Shown here: piece by piece, positions 25,750-34,961 of the stretch | How positions within the stretch are numbered: position 1 is the first letter of the stretch | Layout of the letters: each line of letters starts with the position of its first letter | Assembly (NCBI GenBank): GCA_017428325.1 | Contig: JAFRRA010000005.1 | Location: 1 to 64,000, forward strand | Source of the DNA: Bacteroidales bacterium | Lineage (GTDB): Bacteria > Bacteroidota > Bacteroidia > Bacteroidales > UBA932 | Reading direction: 5' to 3' | Length of the DNA: 64,000 nt | Notes under the pieces: model-generated | The model's input: only the letters and a program-made list of their open reading frames with translations | Databases searched by the model: none | What the model was told of the DNA's origin: nothing | Program-made: the position numbers and the translations under genes

Positions 25750-27093
25750 ATGAAAACAGCTGAAATAATGGCTAACCTGGCTGCTAAGCATCCTGGTGAA
25801 AATGAGTACCTTCAGGCCGTTCAGGAAGTTCTCGAGAGCATCGAGGAGGTTTATAACCAGCATCCTGAATTCGAAAAGGCAAAGATCGTGGAGAGAATGG
25901 TCGAGCCAGACCGTATCTTTACATTCCGTGTTACTTGGGTAGACGACAAGGGTGAGGTTCAGACCAACCTCGGTTACCGTATCCAGTTCAACAGCGCCAT
26001 CGGCCCTTACAAGGGAGGTCTCCGTTTCCACAAGGCAGTAGTTCCTTCAATGTTGAAGTTTCTCGGTTTCGAGCAGACTTTCAAAAACGCTCTGACTACT
26101 CTTCCTATGGGTGGTGCAAAGGGTGGTTCTGACTTCGATCCTGTTGGAAAATCAAACGACGAGATTATGCGTTTCTGCCAGGCATTCATGACTGAACTTT
26201 GGCAGTGCATTGGTCCTGACCAGGATATCCCTGCAGGTGACGTAGGAGTTGGCGGCCGCGAGATCGGTTTCCTCTACGGAATGTACAAGAAGCTTGCTAG
26301 AGAGTACAATACAGGAGTTCTTACCGGAAAGGGCGCAACTTGGGGAGGTTCTATCCTTCGTCCAGAGGCTACCGGTTTCGGTGCACTGTACTTCACTCAG
26401 CACCTTCTGGAGAAGGCTGGCAAGGATATCAAGGGCAAGAAGGTTGCTCTCTCCGGCTTCGGTAACGTAGCTTGGGGTGCCGCTACTAAGGCTAAGGAGC
26501 TCGGCGCTAAGGTTGTTGCCATCTCCGGTCCTGACGGAGTCTGCGAGATCCCTGAGGGCATCACAGACGAAATGATCGCTTACATGCTTGATATGCGCGC
26601 TTCCAACCGCAACAAGGTTGAGGATATGGCTACCAAGTTCCCTGAGAAGGCTAAGTTCACTCCTGGCAAGAAGGCTTGGAGCATTCCTTGCGACATCGCT
26701 CTGCCTTGCGCATTCCAGAACGAGCTTTCCGAGGACGACGCCAAGGAGCTGCAGGCAAACGGTTGCTGGTGCTGCTGCGAGGTTTCCAACATGGGTTGCC
26801 AGCCTGGCGCTATCCACTATTTCCAGAACAACGGTATTCTGTTTGCTCCTGGAAAGGCTGTTAACGCAGGTGGTGTTGCAACTTCAGGTCTTGAGATGAC
26901 TCAGAATGCCGAGCATATCAGCTGGGACGCAAAAGAAGTTGACGACAAGCTGCACTTCATAATGAAGAGCATCCACGAGCAGTGCGTTAAGTATGGTACT
27001 CAGCCAGATGGTCACGTAGACTATGTTAAGGGTGCCAACATCGCCGGCTTCATGAAGGTTGCTACTGCAATGCTGGAGCAGGGAATTATTTAA
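25750..27093 (+). CDS. gdhA: Glutamate dehydrogenase (NADP type)
   Basis: A 447-residue hexameric glutamate dehydrogenase, which aminates 2-oxoglutarate with ammonia. The catalytic region is seen as GPYKGGLRFH, LPMGGAKGGSDFDP with the catalytic Lys and GPDQDIPAGDVGVGGREIG. The nucleotide fold begins KKVALSGFGNVAWGAA. Length and sequence fit the bacterial NADP-linked class. Its position after korAB links 2-oxoglutarate production to ammonia assimilation. Ends in a strong terminator at 27114. Confidence 0.95.
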   Translation: MKTAEIMANLAAKHPGENEYLQAVQEVLESIEEVYNQHPEFEKAKIVERMVEPDRIFTFRVTWVDDKGEVQTNLGYRIQFNSAIGPYKGGLRFHKAVVPSMLKFLGFEQTFKNALTTLPMGGAKGGSDFDPVGKSNDEIMRFCQAFMTELWQCIGPDQDIPAGDVGVGGREIGFLYGMYKKLAREYNTGVLTGKGATWGGSILRPEATGFGALYFTQHLLEKAGKDIKGKKVALSGFGNVAWGAATKAKELGAKVVAISGPDGVCEIPEGITDEMIAYMLDMRASNRNKVEDMATKFPEKAKFTPGKKAWSIPCDIALPCAFQNELSEDDAKELQANGCWCCCEVSNMGCQPGAIHYFQNNGILFAPGKAVNAGGVATSGLEMTQNAEHISWDAKEVDDKLHFIMKSIHEQCVKYGTQPDGHVDYVKGANIAGFMKVATAMLEQGII

Positions 27094-27113
27094 TCCGTTC
27101 CGGATTGAATAAT

Positions 27114-27144
27114 AAAAGGGATGGCCGTCGGCCATCCCTTTTTT
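27114..27144. terminator. Intrinsic terminator between gdhA and the peptidase gene
   Basis: AAAAGGGATGGCC and GGCCATCCCTTTT form a 13-base perfect stem around GTC, with T-rich flanks on both strands. It serves both convergent genes. Confidence 0.9.
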
Positions 27145-27160
27145 CTTATTAAGATTCCTT

Positions 27161-29272
27161 TTACTTCAGGAAGTAAGGTTTCTTGTGGTTAGGGTCTATC
27201 AGCATAGGGCCCTCGCACCTTCTTCCGTTTACGGTTGCTGCCTTGGTTGAAGGAGCTGCTGAACTGTAAGGATTTGTCTTGTCAAAGTCGTGTGCAATGA
27301 AGTCTTCAACAGTAGGGGTCTCTCCGGCAGTTATCTTGATTCTGCAGTAAATCTTCCAGCGGCTGATTGTGTTGAAGTGAGGCTGGTTGTTGATCATGCA
27401 GCTGCTGTTTTCTGAACGGTAAATACCTACGCCGTACATTGCGCTTCCGGCATGCAGGTTGATGTTGCAGGCTCCGTAAACTTCTGTCATATCTGCAAAT
27501 GTCTTCCAATTGGCGCCTTCTACTTTTGGAGTAAGGTCTAGGTTGCAGTGCTCGTAATCTGAGTACCAGCCTGAAGTTGCAGTGTCCCAGCCAGGAAGAT
27601 AGGTATTGCAATAAGCGCCGATTCCCTGCCAGTAGCGGAACGTGCTTTCGTTGTCGCGAGGATAAGGAGTGGTGTTTTGATAAACATATTCGTCGCCGAG
27701 CAATCCTATTCCGTGCCCTCCATACTCATGACGGAGAGTATAGGCAAATCCTCCGTATGAAGATGAAGACGGATGCCTTGCAGGAGTCTGGGCTATGGAA
27801 ACCATCTTCATTCCACCCATACCGGAAGACCATATATTGGTACCCGCATACTGGTCAGCATTGATAATAACGCTTATTGGAGACCAGCTGAGGTTGGTTC
27901 TCGTTTCGTAGTCTGTAGCGCCTTTGTAGCCAGGGCATTTTGCCGCATACTCTTCTACAGTCTTGGTGTCGCAGCCTATGCCAGTGGAGCTTCCGCCCTG
28001 CCAGGAGCACTTGAACTTGGTGTCAACCTTGGTGGTTGCCTGATCCCATTCTGTTGATCCGGAACTCATTCCTGCCTCGTTGGAATAAGCCGCAACCTTG
28101 TAAATAGCAAAGTAAGTATGGTAATACTTGTACGGCTCGATTTCAAACAAAGCCTTGACTCCGGCATCAACCTCCTGGTCGAACTGTCCTCCGTATTTGA
28201 AAAGATCCTGGGTATAACCGTCTCCGGTGTAGATCAGCTTGAAAGGCCTTGATGTAGAGGAAACTTCTGTAATGGTACCATCTGCATTAACCTCATAGAG
28301 CTTGACTTCACCGTCTGCCCAATAAGACTTTGTCGTGCCTGTAGTGAAGGAAACCACATCACTTTCTGTCTTGCCTCCTTCATAGCCGTCATCGGCGACA
28401 ACTTTATAATAATAGGTTGTGCTCTTTTCAAGTTCTTCCTTGTTCATCAAAGTGGTCTTGTCCGTGGTTCCGATACTGGTCCAGTTGGTGTTGTCCTTGG
28501 AAATCATAACATTGTAAGTGATTTTGTCTCCATTAGGGTCTGTGGATGCAGTCCAGGAGAATTCGGTTATGGTTCCCACGTTGCTTCCGGTAGGGGCAAG
28601 ATTTGTAGGCTTGGTCGGAGGCAGGTTAGGTGCAGCCTCCTTGGTTATGGTCAAATACTTGGTGTTTGCCCCGCTCTTTACGGTAAGAAAGGTTTGTGCC
28701 TTTGTTTTTTCGCCGTGTTCAGCAGTAACTATAGTTACTGTTGCGTTTCCGGTTCCTGATGAAGGAGTTACACTGGTAATCCAAGCCGGTTTAGGATTAG
28801 GAAGGGTTATTTCCCAGGCTCCGCCGCAGTTTACCTTGAAAGTTGCGTTTCCGGCGCTGTAAGGGATTGTAAGGCTTTCCGGCTCAATGGTTATGGCTCC
28901 GGTACCGGCAGTGGAAATGCTGGCGGTAATGGTCTTGGTCTTTCCCTTGACTGTGAGTGTACCTCCCGTTGCTGTAGCTGAGGCTGTTATGGTAAGTGTT
29001 CCGTTATTGCTTCCGCTGGCAGGTGATACGGTATAACCGCTTGTCACGCTTGCTGTCCAGGCAACATTGGATGTGACGTTTACCGTTGCAGTGGCTCCGG
29101 CTGCCAGGGACAGGGCGCTTGGACTTATGCTCAGACTCTCCACTGTTGGTGTCGGACCCGGTTTGTCACCACCCCCTCCTCCACCGCAAGAGGTTGCCAT
29201 CAAAGAAATTAACCCTGCTGCAATCATGAGAGCGCCAACGCGATACAGCTTAAAGATATTTCTCATAATCAT
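27161..29272 (-). CDS. BACON/FnIII lipoprotein with M64-like zinc peptidase domain
   Basis: A 703-residue surface or periplasmic lipoprotein. The lipobox LMATSC (Cys29) is followed by six glycines. Then come two BACON domains (about 45-120 and 125-205; AWTASVTSGYTVSPASGSNN, ITSVTPSSGTGNATVTI), a fibronectin type III domain (about 210-305, ending TYYYKVVADDGYEGG) and a C-terminal zincin domain. The metal motif is HEYGGH (residues 515-520) followed by GIGLLGDEY, resembling the HExxH...DEY of M64 (IgA-peptidase type) enzymes, but with three residues between Glu and the second His, as in M49 enzymes. BACON domains are thought to bind glycans or mucin. It has its own promoter at 29306 beside a SusCD operon. 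The start could also be 29266. The peptidase family is my best reading, not certain. Confidence 0.75.
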   Translation of the reverse strand: MIMRNIFKLYRVGALMIAAGLISLMATSCGGGGGGDKPGPTPTVESLSISPSALSLAAGATATVNVTSNVAWTASVTSGYTVSPASGSNNGTLTITASATATGGTLTVKGKTKTITASISTAGTGAITIEPESLTIPYSAGNATFKVNCGGAWEITLPNPKPAWITSVTPSSGTGNATVTIVTAEHGEKTKAQTFLTVKSGANTKYLTITKEAAPNLPPTKPTNLAPTGSNVGTITEFSWTASTDPNGDKITYNVMISKDNTNWTSIGTTDKTTLMNKEELEKSTTYYYKVVADDGYEGGKTESDVVSFTTGTTKSYWADGEVKLYEVNADGTITEVSSTSRPFKLIYTGDGYTQDLFKYGGQFDQEVDAGVKALFEIEPYKYYHTYFAIYKVAAYSNEAGMSSGSTEWDQATTKVDTKFKCSWQGGSSTGIGCDTKTVEEYAAKCPGYKGATDYETRTNLSWSPISVIINADQYAGTNIWSSGMGGMKMVSIAQTPARHPSSSSYGGFAYTLRHEYGGHGIGLLGDEYVYQNTTPYPRDNESTFRYWQGIGAYCNTYLPGWDTATSGWYSDYEHCNLDLTPKVEGANWKTFADMTEVYGACNINLHAGSAMYGVGIYRSENSSCMINNQPHFNTISRWKIYCRIKITAGETPTVEDFIAHDFDKTNPYSSAAPSTKAATVNGRRCEGPMLIDPNHKKPYFLK

Positions 29273-29305
29273 ATCGGTTTTAGTAGTTTTCAATGCTATA
29301 GATAA

Positions 29306-29337
29306 CAAATATAGCAATAATTGTTCCCAATGCAAAA
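29306..29337 (-). promoter_or_regulatory. Promoter for the BACON/peptidase gene
   Basis: On the minus strand TTTTG (29337-29333) and TATATTTG (29313-29306) are spaced 19 bases, a full match to the Bacteroidetes promoter, 33 bases before the start codon. Confidence 0.75.
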
Positions 29338-29350
29338 CCATGGATAAAAC

Positions 29351-29380
29351 AAAAGGGTTGGCCAAACGGCCAACCCTTTT
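29351..29380. terminator. Intrinsic terminator after the SusCD operon
   Basis: AAAAGGGTTGGCC and GGCCAACCCTTTT form a 13-base perfect stem with loop AAAC. On the minus strand it follows the lipoprotein stop at 29400 and is followed by GTTTTAT. Confidence 0.88.
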
Positions 29381-29399
29381 GATGATACTTGGGTTAGGT

Positions 29400-30281
29400 T
29401 TAGAGGACATCGAAGTCCTGATACATATTGTATCCACCACCCAACCATGAGCCGTTCTTTGCAGTCCAGCCTTCGAGTTCGATGTAATCTCCGCTCTTGA
29501 GCTCTTCGCCGCTGCAGCTGATCTCACATCTTGATGCTCTGGTCTGGAATACATAGGCATTGCCCTTATGGGTGAAGCTCCAGTCAAACTGTCCGCCAGA
29601 CCACTTGCTTACGAAGTCATTGTATCCAGAGTACTTGTCGAATACGAGAGAACCGTCACCAGGGTTCTTGATCTCGATTTCTGCAAGTTCATCCCAAAGG
29701 ATCATCTTGTAGTAAGCCTTGGTACCCTTTGCTCTCTGGAGAATCCATGTGTCATCGTCCAGGTCAGTAATAATTGGACCGTCAACCCAAGCGAATGCCA
29801 TGATGGAGAGGTCAACTTCCCAACGTCCGGAATACCAACCGGTCATATAGTCCTCATACTGGAGGAGCATCTTTCCGTTACCTTCACAGGTGCTGTAGCT
29901 GCCTGCTCCGGCAAGAGCATCGTTGAAACTGAGCTCAAAGATATACTCTACGCCTGGGGTAAGTTTAGAATAGTCGTAAGTCAGCGTTATGGTCTTAACA
30001 TACTCACCTGCAGCAAAATTAACCTTTGATGCAGACAATGTATATACGCCATACTCGTCCTTGAGGGAAATTGGAACTTCCAAAGCCTCATTAGCAACAC
30101 CTCTCTGTATCTGAACTACAACTGGAGTTTCAGCCTCGTCCATACCGAATCCCAAAGCATCTGTTTCCCAGGAAACATCCTCGTTAGTTACTGTATAAGT
30201 AGGCCACTTGGATGCGCAAGATGTAACGAGCAATACAGAAAGCAATAAACCGAATCCGTATTTAATAAGTTTCATATTCAT
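29400..30281 (-). CDS. SusCD-associated lipoprotein of unknown function
   Basis: A 293-residue lipoprotein (lipobox LLVTSC, Cys at about 22). Residues 35-125 look like an immunoglobulin/Calx-beta-type module (EALEVPISLKDEYGVYTLSA; FAAGEYVKTITLTYDYSKL) found in many Bacteroidetes SusCD-linked lipoproteins. The C-terminal half is rich in Trp, Tyr and Gly and may be a ligand-binding domain. I do not recognise a named family for the whole chain. It is the third gene of the susC-susD operon, 23 bases after susD, the usual place of a SusE/SusF-like surface glycan- or peptide-binding protein. An alternative ATG is at 30275. Confidence 0.8.
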   Translation of the reverse strand: MNMKLIKYGFGLLLSVLLVTSCASKWPTYTVTNEDVSWETDALGFGMDEAETPVVVQIQRGVANEALEVPISLKDEYGVYTLSASKVNFAAGEYVKTITLTYDYSKLTPGVEYIFELSFNDALAGAGSYSTCEGNGKMLLQYEDYMTGWYSGRWEVDLSIMAFAWVDGPIITDLDDDTWILQRAKGTKAYYKMILWDELAEIEIKNPGDGSLVFDKYSGYNDFVSKWSGGQFDWSFTHKGNAYVFQTRASRCEISCSGEELKSGDYIELEGWTAKNGSWLGGGYNMYQDFDVL

Positions 30282-30304
30282 CTTTTTTAATAATTAATTA
30301 TCTA

Positions 30305-31819
30305 TTAATAACCTGGGTTCTGCTGATCTCTGATCTGAGGGTTGGCGGCAAGCTCGTCAGTTGGAATAGGAGCTGCCCAACGGTGGTCAGATGCAGAAAC
30401 TGCAAGGTTAAGAGCAGGGCCGTTAGAACCACTGGTGTGGATAATGGCCTTAAGCTGTGGATCAGGTCTGGCTGCCATTCCTTCTCCCCATCTCTTGAGG
30501 TCGAACCATCTGTAACCTTCTCCGATGAACTCTCTTACCCTTTCTTCCTTGATGTACTCCTTAAGAGCGTCTCCGGAAAGGGAAACAGGGTGGTAAGAAG
30601 GATCTCTCTTCTCTCCGAGCTTGTCGAGATACTGGATAGCAACTGCGTCAGCGCCACCCTTCATAGCGAATGCCTCAGCGGCAATCAGATACATCTCAGC
30701 AATACGGAAAGGTTTAATCTTCTGGAGGTGAGCAGTCTCTGCTCCCAGGGTAGTGTTGCCAGGGAACTTGTTGAAGAGTGTCATACCGGAAGCGGTTCCG
30801 ATAGATACTGTAACCTTCAGACCAGTCATCAACCATGTCTTGAACCTGAGGTCAGTGGTTGAGTAGAGAGCACTGGCAACCCACTTGTTAGGAATCCAGT
30901 CTGGCCTGTACTGGCCGTTGGATGGATTATAATTTACGTAACTAGGGTCGTTGGTGCTAGGTCTTGAGTTAGCCGCATTGTCTGCCCAGAGCTGTACGAT
31001 ACACTCCTGACCGGAGTCATTCTTCCACAGAGCAGTCATTTCTGCCTGACTAGCGCAAAGAGGGTACTTGCCGCCGTCTACAAGGGCTGTTGCCTTGGAA
31101 ATGGCGGTATCCCAGTCACCCATATAGAGAGCAAGTCTTGCCTGAAGGGCATGAACTGCATCAATGGTAAGCTCTTCAGAACCTGGAGTTCCTGGGAAGC
31201 CGGCCAGAAGGGTCTCTGCTTTTTTCAGGTTCTCGACAACCCAATTGTAAGACTCGGCAACGGTGCTTCTTCCTGGATAGGAGGTGATGTCACCGGTTGG
31301 GCGGTGAAGGTCAACCAGCATGATACCGTACTTGTCCTTATTTGTGGAATTATAAACAGGAGCATAGTATTCCAGAAGCTTGAGGCCGAAGAATGCCTTT
31401 GTAAAGTATGCTACACCTACAACTTTATTGAGACGCTTAACCTCGTCGGTGTCGAACTTTGATTTGTCCAGATTCTCGACAGTCTCGATAACATAGCAGG
31501 CATGGTTGATAGCACTGTAGGCATCGCCCCAAATGTCAACAAACGGGTCGCCTGAGTTCCAATCCCATCTGTACTCGGAACCCTCACGGTTACCATAGTC
31601 GAGGCTAGGATTGAAGAAGTCTGATGCAATCTCAGTGGTATAGATGTATGCGCCGGCATTTAATGCCCTCAGATAGATGTATTCGTATCTCATCCATCCT
31701 TCTGCATCATCCACTGTCTGAATGGAGCCATCCTTTGGAATAACTCCCTGTGGCTTCTCGTCCAAGTTACAAGAAACAAGGAGAGCCAAAACTGCAAGTG
31801 ATAATATTATCTTTTTCAT
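30305..31819 (-). CDS. SusD/RagB family outer-membrane lipoprotein
   Basis: A 504-residue surface lipoprotein that binds a nutrient and caps the SusC channel. The lipobox LLVSC is followed by NLDEKP, whose acidic pair after the Cys fits the Bacteroidetes surface-export signal. Helical repeats are visible from about residue 60 to 250, and the family's closing signature RIAEMYLIAAEA and EERVREFIGEGYRWFDLKRWG is intact. The ligand is not readable. It lies 13 bases after susC. Confidence 0.95.
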   Translation of the reverse strand: MKKIILSLAVLALLVSCNLDEKPQGVIPKDGSIQTVDDAEGWMRYEYIYLRALNAGAYIYTTEIASDFFNPSLDYGNREGSEYRWDWNSGDPFVDIWGDAYSAINHACYVIETVENLDKSKFDTDEVKRLNKVVGVAYFTKAFFGLKLLEYYAPVYNSTNKDKYGIMLVDLHRPTGDITSYPGRSTVAESYNWVVENLKKAETLLAGFPGTPGSEELTIDAVHALQARLALYMGDWDTAISKATALVDGGKYPLCASQAEMTALWKNDSGQECIVQLWADNAANSRPSTNDPSYVNYNPSNGQYRPDWIPNKWVASALYSTTDLRFKTWLMTGLKVTVSIGTASGMTLFNKFPGNTTLGAETAHLQKIKPFRIAEMYLIAAEAFAMKGGADAVAIQYLDKLGEKRDPSYHPVSLSGDALKEYIKEERVREFIGEGYRWFDLKRWGEGMAARPDPQLKAIIHTSGSNGPALNLAVSASDHRWAAPIPTDELAANPQIRDQQNPGY

Positions 31820-31832
31820 ATTCTCTGCGATT

Positions 31833-34800
31833 TTAGAAAGTTAACTCAACACCTGCTGCATACTGCTTACTGTTAGGATATACAGCGAGCTGGAGGTTAA
31901 TGTTCTGCTCAGGATCCCAACCGGAGTACTTGGTCCAAGTAAGAAGGTTACGTCCTGTTACGAAGAATCTTACACCTGTAAGTACGCCGCCGAGCTTGTT
32001 GATGGCGTTCTTGCCGAGAGAGTAAGAAAGGGTAACACCCTTAAGTCTTACGAATGAAGCATTCTCAACCAGTCTGGAGTCGAAGCATTCACCGTTAACT
32101 ACATAGAGAGGGTTTGGATACTTGGCCTTCTGGCCAGGGCTCTGCCACATTTCTGTAAGTAACTCGCTAGCAAGACGGTTGTCTGCGAAGTTGGAGTTGG
32201 TGTAGAAGTAACGGTCGTTGTTGATCAGGTATTTTCCGAAGATTCCGGAGAACTGGGCCTGGAGAGCGAAATTCTTATAGGTGAAGTCGATCTGAAGACC
32301 TGCTGACCAAGGAGCATATCTTGACTTGCCGAGGAGAACTCGGTTGTCATCAGAGTAAACGTCGGTGATGTTGCCATCCTTGTCATACCACAGAGGGCGA
32401 CCGGTTGCAGGGTCGATACCGGCACTCTTCACATACCAGAGCTCACCTGCGGAGTGACCTACGCAGTAGTTCAGACCGTAGTTAGGGAGCTGGAATTCGT
32501 CACGTCCGTCGAACAGCTTGGTGATCTTGTCCTTGTTGTAGGCAACGTTCAGGCTGGTCTGCAGGAACATATTCTCGTTACGGATCCAGTCATAGGTCAG
32601 AGTTACCTCGATACCTTCGTTCTTCATGTTACCGATGTTACCGGCACCTTCAGCAAAACCTGTTGCGTAAGACCAAGGAATATCAAGGAGCATGTCCTTT
32701 GTGTTCTTCCTGTAGACCTCAACCTTAGTCTCTAATCTGTTCCAGAGTCTGAAGTCGAGAGCGATGTTCAAGCTCTCCAGAGTCTCCCAGGTCAGGTTCT
32801 CGTTACCGGAGTTGTTGATGTAATAGGTAGTTCCCATATAGTTGGTTCCGGTTGCAACTGTTGCGTGTGGCAGATAGTTGTCAATACCGGAGTTACCTAC
32901 AGTACCGTAGTTTGCAGAAAGCTGCAACTTGTTGATCCAGTCGCTGTCCTTCAGGAAGTTCTCCTTCTTGATATCCCACATAATACCTGCGGACCAGAAG
33001 TTTGCATACCTCTTGTTGGCTCCGAAGAGTGAGGATCCGTCACGACGGAATGACAGGTCTACATAGTACTTGCCTGCGAAGTCGTAAGACAGTCTTGAGA
33101 AGATGGAGTTGTATTTGTACTGAGACCAGCTCTCACTTGCTGTGATAGGCTTGGTATCGTCCTTGTTGTCCAATGTACCCAGACGGGCGTCAGGCATACC
33201 GTAAGCGGAAGTGCTGAAACCGGTTGAGTTGTTGATGATAGCCTCCTGACCGATCAGGGCAGTGAAGTTGTGCTTCTCACCGAGCTGGAACTTGTACTCA
33301 GCAGTGTTGGTGGAAGTCAGACGATAGTATCTTGTGAAGCTCTGTCCAACATAAGGACCATTGGAAGAATAGATGTGGATCCAGTCCTCAGGGTCCTGAA
33401 GATTTCTTCTTGTCCATCTGTAGTCATAACCCTCGAGACCCTGTGCGAATCTGATGGTCAGACCCTTCAGAGGAGTGATCTCCTCATAGAGGTTACCGTT
33501 GAATCTTACGGTGTTGTCCTTTACTTTCAGATATTTGTAGCGGTACTTAGGGCTGTATGCTCCGAAGTCATCCATGTAAGGAGTCTCTTCGCCGTAGCCG
33601 ATGAAATTTCCTGCGCTGTCCTTGAGGATCTCATAAGGAGTCCACCATGTAGGTGCCCAGAGAGCGAAGTTTACAGGGTTGTTCCAGTTGTTACGGTTAT
33701 TGGATGAATAGTCAGAGTTGTAAGGGTTCTCCCTTGACTGCTGATATCCGATACCCATAGCAATACCGAACTTGAACCAGTCTGTTGGCTTTACGTTCAT
33801 GTTGATACGTGCAGCGTAACGGTTGTGTGCGGTCATAGGCTCAACACCTTCCATTCTGTTTGCAGTCATGGAGATGTAGTAGTCAACAACCTTGGTTCTA
33901 CCGGAAACTGAAACATCGGCTCCCATTGTAGGAACGTCATGGTTCAAAGCCCATTTCATCCAGTTGGTCTCAATCTTGTTCTCGAGTCTGAACTTCTTGT
34001 TTGCCTGGAAGTCAGCATCGGTAATATAATCTGGATTAACCATTTCTGCAAGTCTGAACCACTCCTCAGAGTTTACGCGCTTGATAGGGTTCTTTGCGAG
34101 GTTGGAAACACCGTAGTTAGCTGAGAGCTTTACTACTGGCTTCTCGGTGGCACCCTTCTTGGTGGTGATGTAAACAACTCCGTTGGCGGCACGTGAACCG
34201 TAGATTGCGGTTGAGGAAGCGTCCTTCAGAATTGTAACGCTCTCAATGTCGTTAGGGTTCAAAGTGTTGAAGATGTCGCTGAGAACTGGAGTTCCGTCCA
34301 GCACGAACAGAGGAGTTGTAGATGCCTGGAGAGAGTTGACACCTCTGATTCGCATTGATACTGTAGCGGAAGGGTCTCCTGATGAGGTATAAACCTGCAG
34401 ACCTGCAACCTGTCCCTGAAGAGCATCGGCAGCGTTGATAACTGGCTTGTCCTTGAGGGCCTTTGCCTTAACTGTCTGTGCAGAACCTACCACTGTGGAG
34501 ATCTTTCTACCGGTACCGTAACCGACGACGATAACGTCCTCGAGTGTGGTGGCATCCTCAGAAAGAGCTACGTTGACAACGGATCTGCCGTTTACAGGTA
34601 CCTCCTGAGTAGTGTAACCCTGATACGTGAAGACCAGTACAGCATCCCTTCTTACGTTGATGACATACTGTCCGTTTGCATCAGTAGCAACACCATTGGT
34701 GGTCCCCTTTACCATAACGCCCGCACCGATCAGCGTTTCGCCGTTGGCCGCGTCGGTAACGGTTCCAGTTACTTTTATTGTCTGTGCATAAGCAAGTTGC

Positions 34801-34847
34801 CCAACACACAATAACAGTAACGCCAAAACAAATGTAATTCGTTTCAT
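31833..34847 (-). CDS. SusC/RagA family TonB-dependent outer-membrane transporter
   Basis: A 1004-residue TonB-linked transporter. Order: signal peptide (cleavage near LAYAQ), carboxypeptidase-regulatory-like domain (about 24-100, VTGTVTDAANGETLIGAGV), TonB box region EDVIVVGYG (about 104-112), plug domain (about 115-240, SVTILKDASSTAIYGSRAANG), then the 22-strand barrel ending in ELTF. No FecR or sigma-factor genes accompany it and no N-terminal signalling extension is present, so it is not of the sigma/anti-sigma regulated kind. It imports oligomers bound by the SusD partner. No hybrid two-component regulator or glycoside hydrolase is nearby, so this is not a typical polysaccharide locus. 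Confidence 0.95.
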   Translation of the reverse strand: MKRITFVLALLLLCVGQLAYAQTIKVTGTVTDAANGETLIGAGVMVKGTTNGVATDANGQYVINVRRDAVLVFTYQGYTTQEVPVNGRSVVNVALSEDATTLEDVIVVGYGTGRKISTVVGSAQTVKAKALKDKPVINAADALQGQVAGLQVYTSSGDPSATVSMRIRGVNSLQASTTPLFVLDGTPVLSDIFNTLNPNDIESVTILKDASSTAIYGSRAANGVVYITTKKGATEKPVVKLSANYGVSNLAKNPIKRVNSEEWFRLAEMVNPDYITDADFQANKKFRLENKIETNWMKWALNHDVPTMGADVSVSGRTKVVDYYISMTANRMEGVEPMTAHNRYAARINMNVKPTDWFKFGIAMGIGYQQSRENPYNSDYSSNNRNNWNNPVNFALWAPTWWTPYEILKDSAGNFIGYGEETPYMDDFGAYSPKYRYKYLKVKDNTVRFNGNLYEEITPLKGLTIRFAQGLEGYDYRWTRRNLQDPEDWIHIYSSNGPYVGQSFTRYYRLTSTNTAEYKFQLGEKHNFTALIGQEAIINNSTGFSTSAYGMPDARLGTLDNKDDTKPITASESWSQYKYNSIFSRLSYDFAGKYYVDLSFRRDGSSLFGANKRYANFWSAGIMWDIKKENFLKDSDWINKLQLSANYGTVGNSGIDNYLPHATVATGTNYMGTTYYINNSGNENLTWETLESLNIALDFRLWNRLETKVEVYRKNTKDMLLDIPWSYATGFAEGAGNIGNMKNEGIEVTLTYDWIRNENMFLQTSLNVAYNKDKITKLFDGRDEFQLPNYGLNYCVGHSAGELWYVKSAGIDPATGRPLWYDKDGNITDVYSDDNRVLLGKSRYAPWSAGLQIDFTYKNFALQAQFSGIFGKYLINNDRYFYTNSNFADNRLASELLTEMWQSPGQKAKYPNPLYVVNGECFDSRLVENASFVRLKGVTLSYSLGKNAINKLGGVLTGVRFFVTGRNLLTWTKYSGWDPEQNINLQLAVYPNSKQYAAGVELTF

Positions 34848-34929
34848 TTGGTTGATTTTTAGTTAATTTTAAGTAGTGTTGTTTATTTGTTAATAATAAT
34901 TGCGTTCGGTTGGCTTTAGTTTAGGGGTG

Positions 34930-34961
34930 CAAGATACTGATTTTTATCTCAACTGACAAAA
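34930..34961 (-). promoter_or_regulatory. Promoter for the susCD operon
   Basis: On the minus strand TTTTG (34961-34957) and TATCTTG (34936-34930), spaced 20 bases, resemble -33/-7 elements; the -7 lacks one T. The leader would be about 80 bases. The rest of the 34848-35021 gap is AT-rich with no further feature seen. Confidence 0.5.

Noticed and set aside
27580-29170. The BACON peptidase as a glycoside hydrolase
   Set aside because: BACON domains often precede glycosidases, but no catalytic acid pair of any GH family was seen, while a His-Glu zinc motif followed by DEY is present.
31833-34847. SusC as part of a sigma/anti-sigma regulated system
   Set aside because: There is no N-terminal secretin/TonB short domain and no FecR or ECF sigma gene beside it.
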